Positions 43,358 to 51,038 of a DNA stretch of 64,000 nucleotides are shown here, in pieces. The position numbers and the translations under genes were made by a program. The notes under the pieces were generated by a model, which was given only the letters and a program-made list of their open reading frames with translations, had not been told where the DNA came from and ran no database searches. Numbering within the stretch: the stretch's first letter is position 1; the number at the start of each line of letters is the position of its first letter. Source of the stretch: Actinomycetes bacterium (GTDB taxonomy: Bacteria > Actinomycetota > Actinomycetes > Actinomycetales > Microbacteriaceae); contig JAEWJX010000118.1 in assembly GCA_023386365.1 (NCBI GenBank), positions 10,083-74,082 on the forward strand. The letters are read 5' to 3'.

Positions 43358-43364
43358 TACGATA
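43358..43364. promoter_or_regulatory. Symmetric -10 element shared by the two lipid operons
   Basis: TACGATA reads TACGAT on the plus strand and TATCGT on the minus strand. The minus-strand element is 6 bases before the SDR ATG (leaderless). The plus-strand element is about 55 bases before the ferritin-like gene, which has an AGGAAGG site 11 bases before its ATG. Confidence 0.55.
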
Positions 43365-43418
43365 CGGTGCAGCGAACCCGATCCCCCGCGGGTGTCCCCC
43401 AGGAAGGTCCACCACCTC

Positions 43419-44222
43419 ATGACCCGCCCCGACGACACGGCTACTGCGCCGTTCGATGTTCGGGAGTTCGCCCGCACCGCACGGGGCAGCCACCGCTCCG
43501 AGATCGACGGCGACTCGATCGCGGAAGCCGGGCTGAGCGATGACGTCGTGCACCTGATCCGGGTGCTGCGCGACCTGGAACGCGGCACCCTCGACCGGAT
43601 GCGCAACCTCCTGGTCACCGCGACCCACAAGGATGCGCGGGTGACGGCTTTCCTGGCGACGTGGGCGTTCGAGAAGTTCTGGGTGGCGGATGCGCTCGAC
43701 ACCGTGCTGACCGCCGCGGGCGCCGACCTGGCGCCGCTGGAGGGGCCGAAGCGCCGCACCGCGTCGGAGCGCGCCGAACGTCGCGGCCCCATCCGCCGCG
43801 CCATCGCCGGCAACATCGCGGGCGAGCAGCTGGTGGCGGCACACGTGACCACCGGGCTGGTCGACGAACTGATCACGCAGGTCGCCTACCGCAAGGTGGG
43901 CGAGGTGGCGGCGGTGCTGTCGTCGCTCGTGCATACGCTCATCGAGGTGAAGGACCGCCACGTGCACTTCCTCGTCGAGGAGGCCGAGCACAAGCTCGCC
44001 GCCTCCAGCCGCGCCGTGAAGCTCACCCGGAAGGCGATCGCGCAGGCCGCCTGGCCGATCGGCGCGACCGAGATCCCGGCGGCCGACCGCACCTTCTTCG
44101 AGTCGTTCGTGTTCGGCGACACCGAGGGCCGCGACGCGGCCACGCGGATCGGCGAGCGGCTCTCCGCGCTCCCCGGGCTCGCGACGCAGGGTGCCACCGT
44201 GACGGCGAGGCTCGCCCCGTGA
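43419..44222 (+). CDS. Ferritin-like protein with degraded iron ligands
   Basis: The 267-residue all-helical protein is a paralogue of the one at 46556-47350. The di-iron pattern is only partly kept: the first helix Glu (DLERGT) and the third (VDELITQ) remain, but ExxH in helix 2 reads EKFWV (His lost) and in helix 4 KDRH (Glu lost). It is therefore probably a non-catalytic partner or scaffold. It leads the operon with an AGGAAGG ribosome binding site; its stop overlaps the reductase start in GTGA. Confidence 0.72.
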   Translation: MTRPDDTATAPFDVREFARTARGSHRSEIDGDSIAEAGLSDDVVHLIRVLRDLERGTLDRMRNLLVTATHKDARVTAFLATWAFEKFWVADALDTVLTAAGADLAPLEGPKRRTASERAERRGPIRRAIAGNIAGEQLVAAHVTTGLVDELITQVAYRKVGEVAAVLSSLVHTLIEVKDRHVHFLVEEAEHKLAASSRAVKLTRKAIAQAAWPIGATEIPAADRTFFESFVFGDTEGRDAATRIGERLSALPGLATQGATVTARLAP

Positions 44223-46537
44223 CGCCGAAGCGCGCTACGACCGACCTCGGCGACGCGCACGTCTTCCTCACCGGCGGCACCGGGTTCGTGGGCCAGGCGG
44301 TGCTGGAGCGGCTGCTGTCGTCGCACCCGGGCACCACGATCTCGCTGCTGGTGCGCACGAAGGGTTCGGCGGGCGGCGACGACCGGCTGCGCACGCTGCT
44401 GCGCAAGCCGGTGTTCCGCGCCTGGCGTGAGCAGGTGGGCGACGAGGGCGTCGAGGCGGCGGTGCGCGACCGCATCCGCATCGTCGAGGGCGGCCTCGGG
44501 TCGGTTCCGGAGCTGCCGGGTGACATCGACGTCGTCATCCACTCCGCCTCGACGGTGTCGTTCGACCCGCCCATCGATCAGGCGTTCGACACCAACGTGG
44601 GTGGCGCGATCGGCCTGTACAGCGCGCTGCGCGCATCCGGCTCGACGCCGCACGTGGTGCACGTGTCGACCTGCTACGTCGGCGGGCTGCGCAAGGGTGT
44701 GGTCCCGGAGGCCCGACTCGGGCACGAGGTGGACTGGCGCGCCGAGTACGCCGCTGCGAAGTCGGCCCGCGAGCGGGTGGAGCTGCTGTCGCGGCAGCCG
44801 GACCAGCTGCGCACCTTCATGGATCGCGCCCGCGCCGAGCACGGCAAGGAGGGCCCCCAATCGGTGGCCCGCGCCAGCGAAGAGGCGCGGGTCGCGTGGG
44901 TGACCGCCGCGCTCGTCGACGCCGGCCGAACCCGCGCCGAGAGCCTCGGCTGGACCGACGTCTACACGCTCACGAAGGCGTTCGCGGAACGCGCCGCCGA
45001 AGAGCTGTGGGCGGGCACCGGCGGCAGCCTCTCCGTAGTGCGGCCCGCGATCATCGAGTCGGCGATCGCGCACCCGTTCCCCGGATGGATCGACGGCTTC
45101 AAGGTGGCCGACCCGCTGATCATGGCGTACGGTCGCGGCCTGCTGCCCGAGTTCCCTGGCCTCCCCGACAGCGTGCTCGACCTCGTCCCCGTCGACTACG
45201 TGGTGAACGCGATCCTGGCCGCCGCCGCGAACCCGCCGGCCGGCGAACCCGAGTACTTCCACGTGAACTCGGGCGCCTCGAACCCGCTGCCGTTCCACCG
45301 GATGTACGAGAACGTGAAGGAGTACTTCACGGCCAACCCGATGCCGTCGCCGGGTGGCGGCGACATCCGGGTGCCCACGTGGCGCTTCCCCGGCGGACGC
45401 AAGGTGGAGCGCGCGCTGCGCCACGCGCGCACCCGACTCGAACGTCGCGAGCGGCAGCTGTCGCGGGGCCGGTCGACGGCCCGCACCCGAGCCGAGCTCG
45501 CCGAACTCGCCACCAAGCGCAGCGACCTCGAGACGCTCGAGAACTTCGCCGAGCTGTACCGCGCCTACGTGCAGACCGAGATCATCTTCGACGACACCAA
45601 CACGCGCGCCCTCCACGCCGCGATCCCCAAGAAATTGCAGGCCGACCGCGGCTTCGACATCACGGCGATCGACTGGGAGGACTACCTCCAGCGGGTGCAC
45701 TTCCCGGCGATCACCACCCTCACGCGCGCGTTCTCGCGGCGCCCCGAAGCCACCTCCACCGAGGGCCGACCCGCCAAGCAGTTGCCGCAGCGCACGGATG
45801 TGGTGGCCGTCTTCGACCTCGAGGGCACCGTCGTCGACACGAACCTGGTGCAGCAGTACCTGTGGGTACGTTCGGCCGGATTCGGGTGGGCCGCGTGGCC
45901 GGCTTCGGTCGCGTCGATCCTCGCCCACCTGCCCGGCTACCTGCGCGCCGAGCGCCGGGACCGCGGCGAGTTCATCCGCACCTTCCTGCGGCGGTACGAA
46001 GGCGTATCTGCTGCGCGGTTGGAGAAGATCGTCGACGGCGGCTACGCCGACACGATGCTCGGCCACACCGCCACCGCAGCCCTCGAACGGGTGGCCGCAC
46101 ACCGCGCCGCCGGTCACCGCACGGTGCTGGTCTCCGGGTCGATCGAGACGCTCGCGGCGCCCGTCGCGGCGGCGTTCGACGAGGTCATCGCCGGCCAGAT
46201 GCATGTGAAGGACGGGCAGCTCACCGGCTACCTGGGCCGCCCGCCGCTCGTCGACGAAGCCCGCGCCAACTGGTTGCGCCAGTATGCGGAACGCGGCGGC
46301 TACGACCTCGAGGCCTCCTACGGCTACGGCGACAGCCACGCCGACCTGGTGTGGCTGGAGCTCGTCGGGCACCCGCACGCCGTCAACCCCGACAGCCGAC
46401 TCGCGCGTGAGGCGGGCCGCAGACGTTGGCGGATCGACACCTGGAAGAGCGGTTCGCGTTCAGCCAACCGTGCTTTGATAGCGGCACGCACCGCCGGATC
46501 CGGAACCACCCCCGAGGAAGGAGCGGGCGGGCACTGA
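44219..46537 (+). CDS. Fatty acyl-CoA reductase fused to HAD-IB domain
   Basis: The 772-residue protein has an N-terminal male-sterility-type NAD(P)-binding reductase (about 15-340) with LTGGTGFVGQAVLERLL, STCYVGGL and catalytic YTLTK near residue 250. A charged helical linker (about 395-450) follows, then the rest of the reductase region and a HAD-IB phosphatase domain (about 528-745) with FDLEGTVVD, VLVSGSIETL and GYGDSHADLVWLE. In motif I the second Asp is Glu (DLEGT), so phosphatase activity is uncertain. The reductase would turn acyl-CoA into fatty alcohol for the AGPS homologue. GTG start overlaps the previous stop. Confidence 0.85.
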   Translation: MTPKRATTDLGDAHVFLTGGTGFVGQAVLERLLSSHPGTTISLLVRTKGSAGGDDRLRTLLRKPVFRAWREQVGDEGVEAAVRDRIRIVEGGLGSVPELPGDIDVVIHSASTVSFDPPIDQAFDTNVGGAIGLYSALRASGSTPHVVHVSTCYVGGLRKGVVPEARLGHEVDWRAEYAAAKSARERVELLSRQPDQLRTFMDRARAEHGKEGPQSVARASEEARVAWVTAALVDAGRTRAESLGWTDVYTLTKAFAERAAEELWAGTGGSLSVVRPAIIESAIAHPFPGWIDGFKVADPLIMAYGRGLLPEFPGLPDSVLDLVPVDYVVNAILAAAANPPAGEPEYFHVNSGASNPLPFHRMYENVKEYFTANPMPSPGGGDIRVPTWRFPGGRKVERALRHARTRLERRERQLSRGRSTARTRAELAELATKRSDLETLENFAELYRAYVQTEIIFDDTNTRALHAAIPKKLQADRGFDITAIDWEDYLQRVHFPAITTLTRAFSRRPEATSTEGRPAKQLPQRTDVVAVFDLEGTVVDTNLVQQYLWVRSAGFGWAAWPASVASILAHLPGYLRAERRDRGEFIRTFLRRYEGVSAARLEKIVDGGYADTMLGHTATAALERVAAHRAAGHRTVLVSGSIETLAAPVAAAFDEVIAGQMHVKDGQLTGYLGRPPLVDEARANWLRQYAERGGYDLEASYGYGDSHADLVWLELVGHPHAVNPDSRLAREAGRRRWRIDTWKSGSRSANRALIAARTAGSGTTPEEGAGGH

Positions 46538-46555
46538 CGCCCCGCCCGGACGACC

Positions 46556-47350
46556 ATGGCATTCGACATCGACAAGTACACGACGAATTCGGATGCCGTC
46601 GCCTGGAGTGACCTCGACTTCGACATCTTCGACGAGCACCCGCTGCCTCCCGAGACGCTGCGCACACTGCGCTACATGTGCGACATCGAGTACCACACCA
46701 CCTGCTACCTGCGGGACCTGCTGACCACCCCGTCGCACAACGAGGCCGAGGTGGGCGCGTTCATGACGATGTGGAACCGCGAGGAGTTCTGGCACGGTGA
46801 GGCGCTCGCGGCGGTGCTCGCGAAGCACGGCATCACGGTCGACTACGACGTGCTGAAAGCCACCCGCCTGAAGCTGGGGTGGAAGGACCGCCTCGACCCG
46901 ATCAAGCAGTCGGTGATGGGCGGGCTGGTCGGCAACGACTTCGTCGCCGTGCACATGAGCTGGGGTGCCGCCAACGAATGGTCGGCGAACGCCGCCTACC
47001 TGCGCATGGCAGAGCTCGAAGGCAACCCGGTGCTCGCCGAGCTGCTGAAGCGGATCGCGAAGCAGGAGACGCGGCACGTCGCGTTCTACGCATCCCAGGC
47101 CCGCGACCGGCTGAACGCATCGAAGAAGGCGCAGAAGATCACCCGGTTCGCGCTGAGCCGTTTTTGGGGTCCGGTGGGCTCGGGCGTGCAGGACGACGCC
47201 GAGGTGACCCACGTGATGAACCACCTCTTCGCCGGCCCCGATGGCCGCAAGCTGGTGCGCGACGTCGACTCGCACATCGCGAAACTGCCCGGCATGGCGG
47301 GGCTCACGATCATCGAGGATTCGCTCGACAAGCGCGGCATCGCCGCGTGA
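46556..47350 (+). CDS. Ferritin-like di-iron protein with intact ligands
   Basis: The 264-residue helical protein keeps a complete di-iron set: Glu in DIEYHT, ExxH in REEFWHGEAL, Glu in ANEWSAN, and ExxH in KQETRHVAFY. The order matches acyl-ACP desaturase and related ferritin-fold oxygenases. It may modify the lipid product (desaturation) or a fatty aldehyde; this is inference. It lies 18 bases after the acyl-CoA reductase and its stop overlaps the next gene (GTGA). Confidence 0.75.
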   Translation: MAFDIDKYTTNSDAVAWSDLDFDIFDEHPLPPETLRTLRYMCDIEYHTTCYLRDLLTTPSHNEAEVGAFMTMWNREEFWHGEALAAVLAKHGITVDYDVLKATRLKLGWKDRLDPIKQSVMGGLVGNDFVAVHMSWGAANEWSANAAYLRMAELEGNPVLAELLKRIAKQETRHVAFYASQARDRLNASKKAQKITRFALSRFWGPVGSGVQDDAEVTHVMNHLFAGPDGRKLVRDVDSHIAKLPGMAGLTIIEDSLDKRGIAA

Positions 47351-47997
47351 GCCCTCACCCGCTGCGCTCTCTGGCGCTGTGGCTCGACCTCGCGGTCTTC
47401 ATCGTGCTGCCCCTGGTGGGGTTGTTCGTGTGGGGTTGGGACTGGCGGCCGATCGTGCTGCTCTACTGGCTCGAGAACATCACCCTCGGCGGAGTGGTGT
47501 TCATCGCGCTGGTGCGCCGGGCGCGAGCGGGCGACGGTGCGGCGGCGGGGATGCCGGCGGCGTTCTTCCTGGCGCACTACGGCATCTTCACGTTCGTGCA
47601 CGGGGTGTTCGTGATCGTGATGATCGGGCTCGTGCCGGTCATCACCGAGACGCCTGCCCAGCCCTTCAACCCGCTGTGGATCGTGCTGGTGTGGATCGCG
47701 ACGACCCTCGTGCAGTGGTGGCTGACGCTGCGGGCGGACCCGCCGCCGGTGGGCGGCATCGCGAAGGCGTACGGCCGCGTGATCGTGCTGCACGTGACGA
47801 TCCTGGGCGCCGTGTGGCTGATCGCCGCGTTCGGTCTGCCGTCGATCGTGGCCGTGTGCCTGGTGGTGCTGCACGCGATCATCGACATCATCGGGCTCGT
47901 GGTGGCGTCGCGGATGTCGAGCGGTCGCTACAGCTGGCAGCCGAACGGCAACGGCACCTGGGTGCTGCGGCGCAACCCGGAGCCGCCGGTCAGCTGA
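47347..47997 (+). CDS. DUF6498-like polytopic membrane protein
   Basis: The 216-residue protein has about six hydrophobic helices. Conserved features are YWLENITLGG in the second and FFLAHYGIFTFVHGVFV in the third, matching uncharacterised DUF6498 proteins. The His and Glu in the membrane might bind metal. The GTG overlaps the ferritin-like gene stop, so it belongs to the lipid operon. Its last 8 bases overlap a small zinc-ribbon gene on the other strand. Confidence 0.7.
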   Translation: MSPHPLRSLALWLDLAVFIVLPLVGLFVWGWDWRPIVLLYWLENITLGGVVFIALVRRARAGDGAAAGMPAAFFLAHYGIFTFVHGVFVIVMIGLVPVITETPAQPFNPLWIVLVWIATTLVQWWLTLRADPPPVGGIAKAYGRVIVLHVTILGAVWLIAAFGLPSIVAVCLVVLHAIIDIIGLVVASRMSSGRYSWQPNGNGTWVLRRNPEPPVS

Positions 47998-48121
47998 CGT
48001 GCAGCATCCGGCCGCAGTCGATGCAGAAACGGATGCCGATGTTGGTGGAGACGCACGCCGGACAGCGGGTGACGGGCACCACGATCGGCAGATCGGATGT
48101 GTAGGAGATGGTCTCCGCCAT
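47990..48121 (-). CDS. Zinc-ribbon micro-protein (43 residues)
   Basis: The short frame encodes a 43-residue protein with two CxxC knuckles, TRCPACVS and RFCIDCGR, spaced 14 residues apart, as in rubredoxin-like zinc ribbons. A GAAAGG ribosome binding site lies 8 bases before the ATG. Its 3' end overlaps the convergent membrane gene by 8 bases. It is too short to assign a role. The 48122-48250 gap holds only a direct repeat TGGAGTAGT (twice). Confidence 0.5.
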   Translation of the reverse strand: MAETISYTSDLPIVVPVTRCPACVSTNIGIRFCIDCGRMLHVS

Positions 48122-48250
48122 GGGGCCGCCTTTCTCGGAGACCACCATTCACCCCTAGCGGACGGGCGCGGGATGCCGTTTCGGCCGCATTGGAGTAGTC
48201 GCGGCGGGGAAATGGAGTAGTTCAGGTGGGCGGTGTGAGTACCGCGGACG

Positions 48251-48442
48251 TCACTCCGGTTCGTTGGCGGCCGGCGGGATGGGGCTGTCGCCGTTCGCCT
48301 TGATGATGTCCATCAGCGTCTCGCGGTCGGAGGTGCCCTGACCGGTGAGGCTGTTCTCGATGTCTTCCGACTGGCCGCTGTTGACCACATCCCAGGTCTG
48401 TGCCGAGTCGCCGGACTGGTTTCCACTCGCGTTCGTTCCCAT
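48251..48442 (-). CDS. Small acidic hypothetical protein
   Basis: The 63-residue protein is polar and acidic (MGTNASGNQSGDSAQTW at the start, IIKANGDSPIPPAANEPE at the end) with no hydrophobic helix or known motif. Its low arginine content differs from antisense frames of this genome, which favours a real gene. The ATG lies 6 bases after TAGGCC. It is divergent from the glycosidase gene. Confidence 0.45.
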   Translation of the reverse strand: MGTNASGNQSGDSAQTWDVVNSGQSEDIENSLTGQGTSDRETLMDIIKANGDSPIPPAANEPE

Positions 48443-48498
48443 GTACCCGGCCTATCACCGCCAGGCTGGAATCGGCGTGGGAATGCCCCTATCATGAA

Positions 48499-48516
48499 TG
48501 CGCAATCGATTTTTCA
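48499..48516. promoter_or_regulatory. LacI-type operator before the glycosidase gene
   Basis: TGCGCAATCGATTTTTCA is an imperfect 18-base palindrome with a central CG. Its left half matches the operator at 53410-53427. It lies 22 bases before the ATG. Confidence 0.45.
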
Positions 48517-48537
48517 TCGCCCGATCGAAGAGGATCC

Positions 48538-51036
48538 ATGGCGCACGACCTGTTCGTCCACCCGCTCGCGACACCCGCCTGGGAGTCGGAACCCGCCGCC
48601 GCCGTGCGCCTCGCCACCCGCTCGCTGTGGACGACCCCGGGCGACGGCGAGACCCACGCGCCGGCCCGCCGCATCATCCACCAGCGCGCCCTCTTCACCC
48701 ACAACCCGGCGGTGCTCGACGCCCTGCACGTGGGATGGGGGCCCGGCTACCACAAGTGCGCGAGCGGCCAGGAGCGGGATGCGGCCCTCGACGTCGTGGT
48801 GTCGCGCGGCGACCGCGACGGCTGGCGCGAGGTGGGGCGCCTGCGCACCACCGCGGAAGAGCTCGGCGCCACCGGTGCGCGCCTCGATCTGGGCGGCATC
48901 GAGACGACCGCGCTCGTCGCCGAAGTGCGCCGCGCGGCGACCGACGGCTGGTGGCCCGGCTGGAACCTCGCCACCGCCGGGCTGCGCCTCACCGGCGAGC
49001 TCGACCGCACCTGGACGCCCGGACCCGACGGCTGGCTCGAGGTGGGCGGTATCGACACCAGCGGCGCCGCATCCGGGGTGACCGCCACCCGCACCGCCAC
49101 CGAGGTGCGGTTCGACACCCCGCACCTGTCGGTCGGGTTCCGCCTGAAGAGTCCCGCCTGGTCGCACCTCGGCATCGACGAGGACGGCGACGGCCGCACC
49201 CACGACAACCTGCTGCAGCTGCCGCGCTCGATGGACATCGTGCGCTCGGGCGTCTACCCGTCGGGTGTGTACCCGGTGCTGCGCGACCAGAACGCCGAGT
49301 ACCTGGCCCAGGGGCCGCGGTTCGCCGCCACCAACGGGACCCTCCCGATGGGGTTCCTGCACCGGGGGTACCGCGGCACCACGGAGGTCTCGGGCTCGAC
49401 GGTGCGCTACGACGTGGAGATCCCGGATGCGGGTCAGCGGTACGTGCTCACCTTCACCGTCTATGCCGACCGGGTCGAGCTGGTGGCGGAGCGCCACGCC
49501 TCCACCGAGCGGCGCGCGTGGCAGAGCTCCGCCTGGCACGTCGCCCTCGACAACCGGGTCACCCCGTCGTGCGCGCTCGGCGAGCCCACCTACGTCGGCG
49601 AGACGGGCCTCATGAGCGGACCCGTCGCCTGGCACTTCCCGCGCCACGGCACCCTGCAGCTGACCAGCGACGGCGGTGACGTGCTGTGGCGCAGCGACTC
49701 GGTGCGTCCCCTCGACACCAACACACTCGAACTGAAACTCGGCGAGCGCCCCACCCCGTACGGCGACTACCTGCTGCCCGCCGGCATCCACCGCGCCGCG
49801 ATCACGATGCGGGTCGGCGCACCCCGGCTCGCGGAACTCGCGACGCACACCCCGGCGCCGGTGCGGCGCGCACTCGAGCGGCACACCCTGACCGCACTGC
49901 CGTTCCGCGCCGACACCACCACCTACTCCAACAACGGTGCCTCCATGCACTGCACCACCTCGCTCGCCGATGTGTCGGCGATCGCGGCGCACCTGGAGAC
50001 CGCCCCCGGCATCCGTCCGCTCGCCTGGGTGGGCGACTCGCTGCAGCGGTGGCTCGACGGAGCGCCCAGCTACGGCTCGGGCGCCACCTCGCACGGCAGC
50101 CACCGACTCGAAGACGAGTACGTGCACATGGCCGCGAACACCCTGCTCGCGATGGGGCGGTACGTGCAGGTGGCCGGTGACACCGCGTGGTTCGCGCGCA
50201 ATCGCGGGCAGATCGTGCGGGAGCTGGAGACGATGCTGGCACGCGACGTCGACGGCGACGGGCTCGTGGAGTCGACGATCCGGGTCGGCAACCGGGGCGA
50301 TCACCAGTGGAGCACCGCCTGGGCCGACGTGATCTCGTTCGGCTGGAAGGACGCCTGGGCGAACGCGGTGCTGTGCGAGGCGTGGAAGGTGTGGGATGCG
50401 GTGCTGCGCACGCAGGGCGAGGAGGCGCTTGCCGACCGTATCGCCGCATCCCGCGCCTCCCTCGTGGCGCACTACCTGCCGACGTTCCACAACCCGGACA
50501 CCGGCCTGATCGCCGGGTGGCGTTCCCGCGACGGCGAACTGCACGACCACGGCTTCTCGATCGTGGTGGCGCAGGCGTGCGCCACCGATGCGGTGCCCGT
50601 CGACACCGCGCGCGAGATCATGCGGGCGCTGCTGGCCGCCTGGCGTGAGGCCGGCCTCGACGACCTGCGCAACGGCATCCCGCTGAACCTGTGGCGCATC
50701 CCGGAGGACGAGCTCGGCGGGGTCGTGTTCGGGCTGCCGATGGGCAGTTACCAGCAGGGCGGGTACTCGCACCACGGAGCGCGCGTGCTGGTGGAGGCAT
50801 TCGAGCGCTGCGGCATGACCGATGAGGCCGACCGGGTGCTGGAGCAGTTGTGCGCGACGATCGCCGACGACAGCTCGTTCGGCGGGCTCGGCAGCGGGCG
50901 CGATTGGCGGATGGCCGACGGCACGCCGAGCGGCTACGAAGGGCAACTGGTGGAGGGGTTCAGCGTGTTGGCGGCGGCACTTCGCCGCTACGCGGTGGAT
51001 GCCGTGTCTACGCTCGGAACGGAGCGGGAGGAGTGA
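48538..51036 (+). CDS. Six-hairpin glycosidase-like protein
   Basis: The 832-residue protein has an N-terminal beta-rich half (about 1-440) and a C-terminal (alpha/alpha)6 toroid with RLEDEYVHMAANTLLAMGRY, DVDGDGLVES, GDHQWSTAWADVISFGWKDAW and GSYQQGGYSHHGA. Acidic residues in these loops would form the active site. No signal peptide is present, so it acts inside the cell on an imported oligosaccharide. The exact glycoside hydrolase family is not recognised. It overlaps the next gene's region by close spacing. Confidence 0.78.
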   Translation: MAHDLFVHPLATPAWESEPAAAVRLATRSLWTTPGDGETHAPARRIIHQRALFTHNPAVLDALHVGWGPGYHKCASGQERDAALDVVVSRGDRDGWREVGRLRTTAEELGATGARLDLGGIETTALVAEVRRAATDGWWPGWNLATAGLRLTGELDRTWTPGPDGWLEVGGIDTSGAASGVTATRTATEVRFDTPHLSVGFRLKSPAWSHLGIDEDGDGRTHDNLLQLPRSMDIVRSGVYPSGVYPVLRDQNAEYLAQGPRFAATNGTLPMGFLHRGYRGTTEVSGSTVRYDVEIPDAGQRYVLTFTVYADRVELVAERHASTERRAWQSSAWHVALDNRVTPSCALGEPTYVGETGLMSGPVAWHFPRHGTLQLTSDGGDVLWRSDSVRPLDTNTLELKLGERPTPYGDYLLPAGIHRAAITMRVGAPRLAELATHTPAPVRRALERHTLTALPFRADTTTYSNNGASMHCTTSLADVSAIAAHLETAPGIRPLAWVGDSLQRWLDGAPSYGSGATSHGSHRLEDEYVHMAANTLLAMGRYVQVAGDTAWFARNRGQIVRELETMLARDVDGDGLVESTIRVGNRGDHQWSTAWADVISFGWKDAWANAVLCEAWKVWDAVLRTQGEEALADRIAASRASLVAHYLPTFHNPDTGLIAGWRSRDGELHDHGFSIVVAQACATDAVPVDTAREIMRALLAAWREAGLDDLRNGIPLNLWRIPEDELGGVVFGLPMGSYQQGGYSHHGARVLVEAFERCGMTDEADRVLEQLCATIADDSSFGGLGSGRDWRMADGTPSGYEGQLVEGFSVLAAALRRYAVDAVSTLGTEREE

Positions 51037-51038
51037 AC

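Noticed and set aside
38271..47997. Recent horizontal transfer of the ether-lipid-like locus
   Set aside because: Base composition and codon use look like the flanks, and no integrase, tRNA or direct repeats border it.
48122..48250. Gene on the plus strand across the zinc-ribbon gap
   Set aside because: The plus strand frame is short and His/Arg/Gly-rich with no ribosome binding site.
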